Source: Acorus gramineus
Lineage: Eukaryota > Streptophyta > Magnoliopsida > Acorales > Acoraceae
Direction of reading: 5' to 3'
DNA: 64,000 nt
Assembly (NCBI GenBank): GCA_030737835.1
Contig: CM060849.1
Location: 21,188,074-21,252,073, forward strand
Shown here: piece after piece, positions 47,085 through 59,328 of the stretch
Position numbering within the stretch: the stretch's first letter is position 1
Layout: the number at the start of each line of letters is the position of its first letter
Notes under the pieces: model-generated
Databases searched by the model: none
Told to the model about the DNA's origin: nothing
What the model saw: the letters and a program-made list of their open reading frames with translations, nothing else
Program-made: the position numbers and the translations under genes

Positions 47085-48788
47085 CTTTGGTCTCTGTTTT
47101 TTCTTGTGTTTGTGATACTTTTTTGAGGATTTGATGCTTCTTTTTTCAGTGGATTTGAGGTGTTAAGTGGGGGTGGTTAGTCAGGGGATATGACTCGTCT
47201 GCAGTTTATGTCTTTATGTCTCTCGTTTTTTTTATGCAGATATTATTATAAATAATTATATGGACCCACGAGATTAGATAGATAAAAAAAAAAAAAAATA
47301 TTTTGATTGTTGATCATTTGAGAGCACAGTCAAATGACCATGACTTTTGAATCATATATCAGAGTGTTATAATATGTTCACGCGTTCGTATCGATAAACT
47401 CTATATGAGTGGTCACTACGCCAGATTTTGGAGCGTTCGAGGATCGTCTTGAGGGTCAAATCGATAGATGAAAATTAATTTTACTATTTTTAATAGTTTT
47501 AAATTTATTAGGATTTATTTTTTTATTTTAAAATCTATATTTAGATTTGAATTTGGATATTAGTTAGGATTAAATAAAGATTTATATGTGATTCTAATAG
47601 GTTAGGATTTACAGATTTAGATAATCATTTGAGATTATAATCTTTAATGATTCTATGCTCTATAATACATGTAAACCAAATGATTAGGTAAGTTTTAATT
47701 ATTAAAATTTATTATTTTCATTCGTTTTGTTATTCATGGTAAATATCAATTACATAGAATTTCATCATCCGGTATTTTTTCAAGAAATCAACATATTATT
47801 GAAGCCCATCGTCGAAGAATCAACAGAGTCGTCTGCAGATTTTGTATCTTTGATCGGATCCGTAAAAGAACGTATTTACACACTACATCACTTTTCCATT
47901 TATTTATTTTTATGAGTCCATACAACTCGTTGGGTATAAAAATATATATTTAGTTAGATGGATTATATTATTTTAATAAAATAAAAAATGTATGCCAACC
48001 ACAAATGAGAAAGTAAACAAAATTGCGTTTAATGTTTTTTTTTTAAAATATGATGCCCTCTTATATTAGGTCCGTTTGAAAACACATATTGAAAAGTAAC
48101 TTTTGGTTAAAACTACTTTTTAAGATGATTTTAGACCTTGACTTTTATTGGGATATTTTTTTTTAATTCATGAATCAATATTTAAAAGCAGTTGATTGTT
48201 TAGCAGAGAAAGTTAATTTTCAATTAAAAAAATCGATTTCAATAAAAAAACGTTATTTTTGAGTTTTTCAAAATACGGATTTCAAGAGAAAAATTAAAAG
48301 GAATTCAGCTTTCGATTTTGAATAAAACTGTCCTATTTGACTGTACGATTTTAACTTTTCAATTTTTCAAAAAATAAAAGCTGTTCTAAACGTACAATTA
48401 CATACCTTTGATATAATGGTAACGGATAATGTTATCTTATAAGTTATCCCTCATTCAAACATGTTGCGTTTATATGGGAACAAAGGTTCTCACAATCCTA
48501 GTGGTTGGTTTTTTTAATCGATTTTGATTCACAAACATATACAATAATACAAAATACACATAAATTCTCTTTAAATGGGACTTTAAAACATGCTAACATC
48601 ATTGTCAAGGAATATGGGCCAGCCTCCGTGGAAGGAAATGATAAGAGCATGATTGATATAAATATAGCAAAACAACACGGATAAGTGGATAACGATGTAC
48701 TACATACTAATGTAGATTGCATACTAGTGATGGGCATGCTGGGGGAGGTGACATTCACATTGCTTATTTTTTTATATTTTATATAAGG
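47085..48788. other. Gene-free spacer
   Basis: Upstream of paralogue B. At 47417 CACTACGCCAGATTTTGG resembles a CACTA-type terminus, and 47460-47900 is AT-rich with LTR-like motifs but no boundaries. Near 48065-48390 lies a MITE-like GTTTGAAAAC...TCTAAACGTAC stretch. No gene. Confidence 0.4.
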
Positions 48789-49315
48789 AAAAATTTAAAT
48801 AACCCCCCATAAATTTTCAAAAATTTATAATTCTCTGATTTTTTTTAAGTCCATATAACCTCTTAAAAACACCCATGTAAATTCAAGTAATCTCCTGAGT
48901 TAAACTTCTGTTGACATATAAGGAATATTATGTGAATATTCTATTTGATTAATTATAACTGAATACACAGTATATTAAAAAACCCTACAATGTATTTAAA
49001 ATATAACAAACTTTGTATAAATGTCGATTTTATCTACCTGAATAGGTTATAAAACCTTATCGAAGAGAAGTAAAATCATCATTTATAAAACATTTTTCAT
49101 ATTTTTAACACATTGTAATTTTTTTTGTATACTTTATTTTTTTGTCAGGGTTAAACCAAAAAAGATATTTTCAATCTATAAACAAAAATTTATTTTAGAA
49201 AGTTATTTGAATTTACATTAATGTTTACATAAACACGTGGATTTTAGGAAAAATCACATTGTCACATGGATTTTGAAAAGTTTATAGTGGTTTATATGAA
49301 ATATTCCCTTTAAAT
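48789..49315. mobile_element. MITE family with GGGAAAAA ends, copy 2
   Basis: Colinear with 43312-43850 in the same orientation, about 530 bp. The right end TATTCCCTTTAAAT matches the first copy. More diverged internally. Confidence 0.6.
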
Positions 49316-49419
49316 AAAGATTCGAAAAAGGAATAAGACATTATTACATGGACCCTGTGCAGGCGTCGTGACTTGGCTTGTCTTGACTCGGCCTCTATTG
49401 GTCTATTATATATTCCTTT

Positions 49420-50265
49420 TATGGTATACTTATTCGATCTGCACATGCAACGCACGTGGGGAGGCGAAAAGATGGGCTTGACCATGTCAGAGCCCAATAA
49501 CAGAAAGAGCGGTGATATATGCAATTTTTTTTTATAACCCGGTTTACAATCTATGTGTTATGATAGGATATACTACATTATCATAGCGTATGAGTCTTAT
49601 TATAATATATGATTTAATTTTTTTTTATTATGAAAAAAATATATTAATATATCTCAGTATAGATTTTATTTTATATAATAGCATACATTTCAAAAATGAG
49701 TGTATGATTTAAAAAAAATAAATAACATGAACTGTAATTAAAGCCGTAAAAGTGGCTGTTATCTTTTTCCTAATGAAAATGATGACATAGTCAAAGCCAC
49801 TCGAAGGACCAAATGAGCTGCATATATATACGTGTTATACTCAAGTTTTTAGCTTAAACAAGTGGTGCCATGTTTATTTAAATTTATTTAAGTTAAATAT
49901 AATTTTAAAAAAATAGAATAATCACTCTCTAAAAGCTGTGTCAATAATGTTTTTGAATGATAGTTTACACAAAACTTTATAAATTTTTAAGAATATATAA
50001 CAATTACAAACACTATCAATTTTTCACTTTCGCTATTTAAAAGGTTATTTTCTTACAGTTTCACAACAAAAATATATTTTACAATTTAATCTGACAAACA
50101 TCAAACACGGTTTATTTGGTGTTTTTTTTTCTTCGCTACGTTATTTGGTGTTTTTTCACAGCTCCAACAAACACATCTGTTTATTATTTTTAAAAAGTTA
50201 AAATATATAATCCACGAGCTACAATCACATGTAAATTAAAAATACATCGAATCGAGTTCATATTT
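49420..50265. repeat. Segment duplicated at 51578-52275 (3' flank of paralogue C)
   Basis: Three blocks occur in the same order in both places: ATTCGATCTGCACATG through GATGGGCTTGAC (49430-49500 and 51585-51655), AAGTGGTGCCATGTTTA with AGAATAATCA (49858-49925 and 51959-51992), and ACATCTGTTTATTATT with TTAAAATATATAAT (50170-50215 and 52198-52235). Diverged by many small indels. Confidence 0.65.
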
Positions 50266-50283
50266 TATGTGTAACAATCACTA

Positions 50284-50852
50284 AAAGTATCTCCAACCCA
50301 AGCCTTTAAATATGGAGGGTAGAAAATTCATTTTTAGAGGGTGTTTGTATTTCAACCATCATCCTCTATTTTTTCTTATCATTTTTAAAATTATATAATG
50401 TTATATGAAAATTCATTAATAAATATTATTATTATTAATTCATTTTTGCAAAATATTATACTATTGAAAAGATTTCATTAAGAATTTTAAATTAATAATT
50501 TTTTAATTAATTAAATAAAATAATTCTTGAATAATTAAAGCGTTTGAGGATTTATTGAAAATCAAATATAAAATAATTTAATATTAGTCTCATTTTGAAG
50601 GTCTCGATAGGATCTTTCCAACTCTAGTACTTTGATTAAAAGTTGGATTAACGGATCTAAATATACATTAGGTTGAATTAATTAATGTATAAAGCAAAAG
50701 GTGAAAAAAGTGATTTAGAGGTGACCTCCAAATCTGGAGGGTCAAATCTAAATCTCCAAATTTGAAAGTGGATATGGAGTGTGGTTGGAGCACACCACCC
50801 TCCAAATTTTCACCCTTCAAATTTAGAGATATGAAATGTGGTTGAAGTTGCT
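50284..50852. mobile_element. MITE with TCTCCAACC-type ends
   Basis: Left AGTATCTCCAACCCAAGCC and, in reverse complement, right AGCAACTTCAACCACATTTC. ATATGGAGGGT and ACCCTCCAAATTT motifs are inverted inside. About 570 bp, AT-rich, non-coding; a common plant MITE type (hAT or Mutator-like; not resolved). Confidence 0.55.
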
Positions 50853-51035
50853 TGAAGAAACTTTGTATTTTCTAATAAAATAACATATCACATACACGCT
50901 AAAAAACCAACTCCATAAAATAATATCATTTGTGATGTTATTTACAATAAAATCAATGCATGTATTCTTTAATATTTTTTTAATCAACTACACGATACTC
51001 ATTGGTTGATCAACGTGGAATTTATCTGTGCATGT

Positions 51036-51110
51036 CTGCATCAGAGAAATCCTTTGATGCATCAGGGAAATCCTTTTAATCTCTGCATCAGGGAAATCCT
51101 TTGATGCATT
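51036..51110. repeat. Short clustered repeat, three units
   Basis: TGCATCAGRGAAATCCTTT occurs at 51037, 51058 and 51083. The first and third units are also followed by GATGCAT. Confidence 0.8.
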
Positions 51111-51577
51111 AAGTGATCCACTGTAAACTTGAGATGAGAATAAATTAGTGTTGGATCTTATTAGTGCATGTCAGTATTCAATGAAATGACTAACATGTAG
51201 TATCCCCTCACATATTAAATATATGATGTTTTGTGATAATTTTTTCATCAGAGATTGACATGTCAAATCGATCCTTTGAAGAAATATCGCTTGTCCTACG
51301 CACGGACGATTGGTAGACTTGTCGATGGACCTGCAGCTGATGAAGGTGAAGTCATGTGAACAAAATGGAGAGGCTTATGAGTGACTCTACTTATCTTTCC
51401 TCTTTTGTGGTTAGGGTTTTCGTGGAGTCAGACGAAGCGACATATGAATGAAGAAGCTGAAGAGATTTCCTGGGACAATGTTGGAATTTAAGCAAATGTG
51501 AAGGATATAAGTGTCAAATGAAAGTTTTTAACGGTTTGGTGCTTCTTATAGGTAGTATAGATAGATATAGATATAGA

Positions 51578-52275
51578 TACTTGATTCGATCTGCACATGA
51601 AACACATGTCGGGGAGGCGAAATGATGGGCTTGACAATGTTAAAGCCCATTAATGGAATTGATAATAGAGGTAAAGCCCATATATAGTCAAAGTTCCCTG
51701 AATAAACCTAAAATACAACACCCAGGTTCAAATGAGATCCATGGTGGGATGGATTCTGTGTCGTGGAACACCACAGATATTTAATTCAAGGTTGGGGTTT
51801 TTAGGGTAGTGGTAGTGTTAAGGTTATTTTTCTTTGTATTTGAAACGCTTGGAAACACCCCTTCTCTATTAGGGGTGGTTTTCTTAATGCCAAGTCCCAC
51901 GCTGCGATCCCAAAGGGAGCCTTAAATTTGCAATTGAAAATTAAAGTCTTTAATTTAAATAAGTTGTGTCATGTTTAAAGTAGAATAATCATAATTGAAA
52001 AACTAGATCTAGGATATTTTTTCGATTATAATTTAGTCAAAATTTCATAATTTTTTTTATCATAAACATAAATATCCTGAATTTAAATTAGGAATAACAA
52101 CTATGTCCTTTTATACACACACTTTATCAATTCTTTAATTCAACAAAAAAAAAAAAAAATTTATTATGACGACCATCCATTAACAACCACAACAAGTACA
52201 TCTGTCTATTATTAAAAAAATTAAAATATATAATTCATAACTTATAAGCAAATTAAAAATAGAACAAACATGACC
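51578..52275. repeat. Duplicate of 49420-50265, adjoining the 3' end of paralogue C
   Basis: See the entry at 49420. This copy runs to within about 40 bp of the stop codon of paralogue C, so the duplicated segment is effectively the gene's 3' flank. The short tandem tetranucleotide-like tract (GATA)n lies near 51558-51570. Confidence 0.65.
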
Positions 52276-52312
52276 TATACATCATTGTCACAGGCTCAAC
52301 CGTGACAACAAG

Positions 52313-53167
52313 CTATGCAAGAGCCTCAACCGCAGCAGACGCAGGAGGCGATGAAGGCACGCTAACGTATCCACCCTCACCTCCCCCAACAATAACATGA
52401 TCCTCCCCTCCACATCCCTTCTTGCACTCAAAGTAGAAACCCGTATACACCATCACCGCAAACATCCCCACCAAACAATCCAAACTCGAAAAGCCAATCC
52501 CAATCGCCACCCAAACACCGATCCCAACATCCGCGTTATTCAAACCAACAAAACGCAGAGCGAGCGCGCAAGCGAGAGAGACCAACAACGCGATCGCTCG
52601 CACAATCGCTGCGATGCTGAAGCCCTGTATCTTCCTCCCCTTGATGAGCTCCCCAGCCCTCCCAAGCGCTTCTAGTCCATAACACCCGTCGTCCTCCAAC
52701 ACCGAAGCGATCAACCCCACCGTCCATAACATTGTCAGATAGACATACAAGAGCTCCGCCACGAGATACAACCAATCAGTGAATATGATCAAGAAAACAG
52801 AACCGTTCGAGAGATCGAAGGAGCGGATGATGAAGTGCATGTAGCCTACGATGAGGATGTCGATGTAGATTCGGGTGATCAGTGGGCCTTTGAATCTCTT
52901 ACTGATTGATGAGAAGATGTCACCGAGGGAGGATGAGTTTGGGGTGGCGCATGCGTGTATGATGGCCATGGTGGAAAGCCATGAAACAGAGAAGTTGGTG
53001 ATCCATAACAAGGCTTTGAGGGGTGGGGGGAGATGGAAGAGGTGTTGAGAGAAGGAGAGTGGGGTGGAGATGAGGATTGTGAGGAGGGTGATTGGCAATA
53101 TGAGCTTCCATTTCTTTGTAATTGGGATGCTTAGGGAGTCTCTTACAATTCCCAATGTATCCATCAA
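52313..53167 (-). CDS. Plant multipass membrane protein, paralogue C (284 aa)
   Basis: Single exon, uninterrupted. It starts MMDTLGIVRDSLSIPITKKW, aligned with the IIREALKLPQKNPK region of paralogue B, so the annotated start fits the family. Hydrophobic helices lie at about residues 21-40, 47-68, 95-112, 122-142, 147-160, 190-210 and 222-250. The hallmark GLIASVLEDDGCYGLEALGR carries one extra Gly compared with the paralogues. RAGELIKGRKIQGF and FYFECKKGCGGE follow. The C-terminus is a Gly/Ser/Pro-rich tail. The function is unknown. It is separated from paralogue B by 5.2 kb of repeats. An antisense frame over its 5' half is a shadow. Confidence 0.8.
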   Translation of the reverse strand: MMDTLGIVRDSLSIPITKKWKLILPITLLTILISTPLSFSQHLFHLPPPLKALLWITNFSVSWLSTMAIIHACATPNSSSLGDIFSSISKRFKGPLITRIYIDILIVGYMHFIIRSFDLSNGSVFLIIFTDWLYLVAELLYVYLTMLWTVGLIASVLEDDGCYGLEALGRAGELIKGRKIQGFSIAAIVRAIALLVSLACALALRFVGLNNADVGIGVWVAIGIGFSSLDCLVGMFAVMVYTGFYFECKKGCGGEDHVIVGGGEGGYVSVPSSPPASAAVEALA

Positions 53168-53213
53168 GTTTGATAGGAGGATGAATGATGATTGGGAATA
53201 TATATACTAACAT

Positions 53214-54100
53214 TGATTTTTAATGTACCCACTCATCTTTTATTACATGCAAATGACATAAGTTGAGACTTCATGTATTCGTTGGCCGATCACATGTCGA
53301 TCGTTGCAATGGGTGGGCAAGGAATCTTTTAAATCTTAATTATGGAGGACCAAATTGAGCTGTCAGTAGTGGAGACAAAATTATCCAAGGAAGCATGTTC
53401 CAATATGCCATGGAAAACTATTTTTTCTTCTTATTATTTTTTATGATGAATGTCTCCCAACTTTATTTTTATAACATATGGATATGTTACGGAAAATGAT
53501 ATGTTGGATATTTTAAAAAAGTTGGGTTAAAAAAAATGAGTTTTTAAAGAATGAAAAGTGGTCATGTGCTTTTAATTCTACATCGATTGTTTTAATTTTT
53601 TTTTGAGGATTTATAAAGTGTGGATTTCTTGTATTCTAGTGAAGCTCTTTTATTTCTAATGTCTTCCATTGTCCCACATTTCCATTGTCTCCAACATAAT
53701 AGAAATTGTTAAATGAATAATACCAAGCTAAATTTGCATCTCATGCTATCTCTAGAAGCAATTTAATTATATGGGGAAAAAAATAGACAAAAACAGATGA
53801 TTAATGCATGTGGTGTTATTTCTGTCTTCCATTGCATCGCTTAAAGTGATTTTTTTCAGATGAATAAATTTTTGTAGTTCTCATAGAGAAAAAACAATTT
53901 TGACTTGTGTATAAAAATAAGTGTTATATGCACTCATAAATCTTAGTTAACGGTATCACAAGCATTCATTTATGTGGTACGATCATCTTTTATTTTATTT
54001 TTCCTTAATTTTACTAGGAACCCAACCGTAAGGGAAAACTCGGATGCATTGAGTGATTCACAAATCTCTACAGACTATAGAGATGAAACTATAGGCATGA
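53214..54100. other. Gene-free AT-rich spacer
   Basis: Upstream of paralogue C and of the CT-rich leader at 54.1 kb. No repeat or gene recognised. Confidence 0.4.
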
Positions 54101-54105
54101 TTGTC

Positions 54106-54170
54106 TTCTCTCCATTTTCTCTCTCCTCTCTCCCATTGTTTCCGAGATCTCTCTCTCTCTCTCTCAATGT
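54106..54170 (+). promoter_or_regulatory. CT-rich leader
   Basis: A (CT)n-rich tract typical of plant 5' leaders, ending about 90 bp before the ATG of the ORF at 54261. A second (TC)n tract (54480-54501) lies just after a GTGAGA donor-like site. Confidence 0.4.
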
Positions 54171-54260
54171 ATCTGGGGATCTATTTTGAGAAATATAATT
54201 TTTTTAAGTATTCGATTGTTAAAATTCGAGGAGCTTGGGTTCGATCGGACAACTTCGGTA

Positions 54261-54474
54261 ATGTCGACAACTCGTCCCAACGGTGGTGGCGGCATCTATA
54301 TAGACGACGGTTGTTTCTCCCGGTCGGGCGATGAAGGCGGAGGAAGCGGCATTTGTCGCGGGGACCCGATCGGACTCGGATTGGTTCCGAATCGAGACGT
54401 TGATGGCGTCGTTTTCTTCCCAGGTCGGTCATCTCTAGTGATGTGGACGTACTTCGACGGGAATCGGACTTGGT
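54261..54474 (+). CDS. Unrecognised Gly/Asp-rich ORF, possible first exon
   Basis: Starting at MSTTRPNGGGGIYIDDGCFS it runs about 70 codons to GNRTW, with a donor-like G/GTGAGATC at its end. GC content is well above its surroundings and a CT-rich leader precedes it. This is the look of a plant first exon, but no matching second exon was found before the LINE remnant at 55.7 kb, and no domain is recognised. It could be a stranded gene fragment or the first exon of a lncRNA-like transcript. Confidence 0.3.
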
Positions 54475-54502
54475 GAGATCTCTCTCTCTCTCTCTCTCTC
54501 TG

Positions 54503-55740
54503 GTTGGTTTGGTCTTGCTTATGCACATCTTTGTTGGGTTCCTCGTTTTTGTGAAAGAAATGAAGCAAATCGTGATTTGAGATATCTGAATGTTCATGTA
54601 ATAGTGAATTGGTCTCGTCCATTGACGGTTTCTTTGTTGGGTTCCTGTGATTTGGGGAGGGGGAGAAGGAAAAAGAGAAGAATGAATGAAAACTTTAGAT
54701 TCGATTTGTAGGTCTAATTTTTTTTTAATTTTTTTTTTTGTATGAGAATTCTTTGGTGTGGGTGTTTGATTGTCTTTCAAAATTTCCTCAAATTGGGTCT
54801 CTTGCCATTGATTGGATGAGTCCATTTTTTTTTTTTGTCTTCTTGAAGAGTCCCTTTTTGGAAAGATAATGTTTCACACAAGCCCGGTTGCAGTCCCGCG
54901 TGCATTCTTTTTCCAAAATGTATACTTTGTGCATTCGTAAAAATGGAGTATATATTCCAACAAATTGAATGTGTATCGACTTAACAAAAGTAGAAGATTA
55001 TGTGCTTGGTCTAATGAAACAAATAGGTCGTTGGGGACATGAGACTACACAGAGGATTGCAAATAAGAACTATGTAAACAATGTCCAAAATAAAGGTGTG
55101 GTTGCGTGTGTGTTACCTTCATGGGGTCTTGATAAGTTAATGATCTTGTTATTTGATATTCGGTAGTTTGGGTCTTTGGTCATGGTGTTCTTGGTTGTGT
55201 TGGATTGTTTGTTGGGTTTCATTCTTTTAGAAGTGGAAGTGAACAACATGAGCTTGCTTTATATATCTTAAATGGATTTTGGGTTTGTGTTCTTGGTTGT
55301 GGTTCATTTGGTGAGCCTAGAAGCATAGCTAAGGTTTGATTTATTTTATTTGGCCTTGGTGTAGGTTCATGGGCCACTAAGCAAACGTTTGTACCAAATG
55401 ACGGTTTGGGGAGCAGATTTTTAATGCTCCAGGTTAAGATCTATTTGAGGTGAGTGAGACTAACATCTCCTCCCATCTGATTGATTTTTTTTTACTATGT
55501 TGTGTAATTTTAAATGCTATCATTCTAAAATTTATGGTTCACGTTTTAATGCAATGTTTGGGAAACTACCTTACCATTTTACTTTAACTTGCATGGTTTG
55601 AAGGTCAAGCATGCCTTTGAAATATTTTGCATTATGAGTATGATTTGTGAATGATAGAATGTATGGTGGTTATTTATCATATCATAAATTATCAAAAATG
55701 TTAGATGTAAAATCTCATTTTTTATTCTAAAGCACGTTTT
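54503..55740. other. Spacer downstream of the 54.26-kb ORF
   Basis: T-rich, intron-like composition; candidate acceptors (for example GTGTAG at about 55364) are followed by no clear coding exon. Nothing further supported. Confidence 0.35.
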
Positions 55741-55744
55741 AGAG

Positions 55745-56832
55745 GTATCATGTTTCCACAATATAACATGTTATATATAGCTGAGCATGTTTTTAATGTT
55801 TGCAAATCATTTATATTACATGTGGATCTTCAACCTAGAGTTTCCCCTTCAATGGTGTGGAAGAACATACTTGATTTGGCCATTGAGCTTAAAGAGGAGA
55901 TTCACTTTTGGGATAGATGGCTCCAAAGAGCCTCTCCTACGTCTCTTTTGCCGTTATCTTTCGTGGGTGGCTATGGATGAGAGTGATCTCATTTGTGACT
56001 CCTTCATATGCGGTAATACGGTGAAATCTAAATGACGTAGTATTGGAGGATATGTTTTTTCTTCTCATGTATCTCCAAGAGGTGGAGTTGAATTTGGAAG
56101 AGGAGGATACAATGTGTTGGAAGTTATCCCATAATTTCAGATTCTCCCAGAAGACTTTCTACCGCAAGCTTAATATGCATCTTCTCCAAGATATCCCCAA
56201 AATTCGTTATGAATGATTAATGGGGGTGTCATCTTCATTTGGATTCTTACACTTAACAAGGCCCTAACCAAAGACTACGAATTGATATGGGCGCATGATG
56301 ACATTGACATTTGTGAGCTTTGTGATAGGGGAGAGGAAACAAGAGAACATCTCTTCTTTGTGTTCTCGTTCAATGCGCAGATTTGGGAGAGTGAGCATGG
56401 CTTTAGGGTCTAACTGCTCCTTTAGATACCTCAAGGATACGTGGAAATGGTTATGGAAAGGGTGCAAGCGAAGTGATCTCACAAAGTTTCAGTCACTCAT
56501 CCCACACATGATGTGGTGGAGTATACTGCTTATGCGCAATGAATGTGTATTCCAAGTTCTAGAATAAGAGAACCTACATAGAATACTCGGGTGGCGATTG
56601 CCTCCCTTAGAACATGGGTGGTCATGCTCCTTGGAGTGGAGATGCCTTCCACTATAATGGGAAGCATATGATTTGAGTTGTGAGGCTTATGGATTGTCTG
56701 TCACTAGGGCGTCTCAATTGGGAGGGTTTTCTTTTGATTTTCAATCTTGCTTAACCTGTTGTAACAGAGATCCCTTGTCCTCCAGGGGCTTCCTTGATTA
56801 TAAGATTGCAACATTTTTCTTCCAGAAAAAAA
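55745..56832 (+). mobile_element. LINE 3'-end remnant
   Basis: Fragments in changing frames match the zinc-binding C-terminal region of plant L1-type LINEs: WKLSHNFRFSQKTFYRKL-like sequence near 56118, then LTFVSFVIGERKQENI / CSRSMRRFGR, corresponding to the usual CPLCGxxxETxxHLFFxC and AxxxW pattern. A LINE-like 3' end (TTGATTATAAGATTGCAAC then an A7 run, 56825-56831) closes it. Many interruptions; inactive. Confidence 0.6.
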
Positions 56833-58036
56833 TGGTGTCCCCCTTGGGGTGATAGGTCATGAATTTCGGGATAATGGTCCGGATGACTCAATTAATGATA
56901 AAGTGGCTTGTTGCAGCAGTAATGATAGAATGACTCATCATAACAATCAAGGTATTATGTGCTGAGTGTTCTCATTGTGGTGATAATAACTATCAATCAA
57001 CGTCATTCTAGATCGATCCTTCTTGCAAGGAGTTAGATGATGTTGTTGTCAGATTGAAATAATAGTCAGACCTGACACAACTTTGTAGGTATTGTACTTT
57101 TGTTCTTCAATATGAGAGGCTTACTGAGATATATGATGAGATAGTTTCCCTTATGGTGGAATATGATATTTGGAATCCTATTTGTGTTTAGTAATGGATT
57201 GCAGGATGAGCTTTATATGGTTACAGTACTGGATTTCTAGAATTGCATGTACAGTCTTTGAGGAACATGTTGTGTAAAAATCATGGGTTTTTATTGTGTC
57301 TTTGATAATAATCTCATTTATCAGGGTTCAAATAATTAATCACATTATCCACGTATAGTTATCAGAGGTTTTTACAGAGTAATACCAAATGTGATATTAG
57401 AGTCAACCTAAAATATTGTCTGAGAAAAACATTTGCATGTTTAGGGTAGTATGGGTAAATTGCACATGAGAAAACTTGTGTGTGCCTATACATGTAACTA
57501 TTGTATTTAGGGTGCTGATGCACTTGGTCAATCATGCTTTTATTCTTGCAATCCTAACCTAGTATCTACTTTCTCTAATGTAGGTTAGAGCTAGTATATT
57601 AATTTAGAATAATGTAAAAAGGTTAGAGCTGGTATATTAGGACTGTCTCTTAACTTTTTTCTGGTATTTATTAAAAACTATTTATGAAGCCGTTCCATTT
57701 ATGATTTATCCCCAGTTTGGTTTGAGGATTAATTTAGGACAAGATAGGAAAACCATTTATCTCGATCACAATAAAAAAAATCACAGCTTAATAAAAATCA
57801 AAATATTAATAGAATTATAAAATCAAAGATAGACTTTAATATGTTCTACATGTCTATTACTAAAAAAACACAATTCAACCTACCCAAAGAGGGACCTTGC
57901 TATATGTTCATCTTTGTCAAAAAATAAAACAAAATAAAAAGAAATCCTACTTCTACTAAAACCTAACTCAAAAATAAAAAATCCTCACCCTATGCTCATT
58001 ATCCTAATTCTCTACATCTTAACTAGCAATGGTTTC
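56833..58036. other. Gene-free spacer
   Basis: Mixed-composition DNA without a recognisable gene. The right end is the 3' flank of the GDSL gene. Confidence 0.4.
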
Positions 58037-58914
58037 CTATGGCTTCAGATTATTGCATGTCCACTTCATCCATAGCCCATAATTTGGGGAAGTGTAGCCT
58101 CCCATCATCAGCTCATCCGCCATGACATTGTATGCCGCCTGCGTGAGGTGTACCCCATCCCAGCTGATCATAGTCTCAGGTGAAGCACAGACCGGAACAT
58201 CTTGCATACCACACATATTTCTCACATCGAAGTTGTAATCTCCACCCTTTCCGCAACATGACTTCAACAAAGAGTTCCTATCAAAACCTGTCCAACAAAA
58301 ATAAAATGAGGCCTGAAGTGTATTGTGTAATATTTACCAATTGTATTGAGAGAGATCAAAACATGTATGGAAAAACAAACCTAGGACTGAAGCCCGAGAG
58401 AAGAGCTGTAGGAACGAATTGTAGTAATCTGCGTACATAATCTTGATCCTTGGATACTCGATCCTGAGCTTACTCAAGGCATTCGTGAGTTGGAGGTTGT
58501 GGAATTCTGCGAAGCTATTGAAATTTTTTAGACAATTGTTCTGGTCGTAGGCACCAGGGTTTCTGTCGTAGAATGTCGTTAGATAGCTAGGCATGCAGCC
58601 AATTGGGAAATTCCCAGGAACTATCAGCTGGGCAGCCCCATGATCGATGACAGCCTGTGCATCCATCAAAACAAAGTACATGAGAGTTACATTAGATGAA
58701 ACAATGTATCCATATGCTATTTCTTCTTATGATCAAATCCACACTAGGGCCTACTACTATATTTACTGTTATTGAGCTCAATAGAATTAAATTTGGTTTG
58801 CGTGTAACTAAATAAAGGAAAACTTACTCTAGCAGCCTCAATATGGACATGTACCAACAGAAGAGAAGATACCAACAAAAAGAAAAAGAGATCATCTTGC
58901 TTTCTAAGAGCCAT
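58037..58914 (-). pseudogene. Truncated GDSL esterase/lipase gene
   Basis: Three exons with good junctions, 58828-58914, 58381-58654 and 58037-58287, give an open frame of 203 residues. Normal plant GDSL esterases have about 360-390. Exon 1 is only a signal peptide (MALRKQDDLFFFLLVSSLLL ... EAAR). The protein then jumps to the middle of the family (AVIDHGAAQLIVPGNFPIGC). Block I with the catalytic GDS serine and block III (GxND) are both missing, while block V with the Asp-His pair (SWDGVHLTQAAYNVM) and SCCGKGGDYNF remain. The 173-bp first intron is too short to hide the missing exons, so an internal deletion joined exon 1 to a later exon. It may still be transcribed but should lack esterase activity. 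The closest group is the sinapine/acetylajmalan esterase type. Confidence 0.8.
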
Positions 58915-59328
58915 GCTGTTTCAACTATTGATTAAACGGATAATCTGGGTTTCTGGGCTATTTATTTTATAGGCGCCAGTACTTTGTTTAGATTCTTCAT
59001 AACATAAAGAAATATTTGTTTAGATTTTGATCTATATATATATATATATTTCCACCGTCTCAGTAAAATTTTATCTGTATATTTGTCAATATAAGTGGAT
59101 AAATATGATCTTGACGTTTTCGGCCAGCTCATCTTCTGGTTTCGTGTTTGTTACGTGTTGATGTCTTTTTATTAGATACTCACCATTGAACCCTTTTATT
59201 TGTAACAAACCCTCCATGGTATCCGATTTTTTAAAATATTAATTATGAATGATATAACTGTTATTAGGAGCGGATGTATTAATTGGCACGGCCAGATTTT
59301 AAAACACATTTTTTTTTTGCTATTATGT

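Noticed and set aside
47417-47900. CACTA-like start followed by LTR-like AT-rich sequence
   Set aside because: Only one short terminus-like motif, no partner end, no target duplication; kept only as a remark in the spacer entry.
54181-54825. 214-codon minus-strand frame over 54.2-54.8 kb
   Set aside because: Runs antisense through CT tracts and T-runs, Arg/Lys/Ser-rich, no domain, no matching transcript layout.
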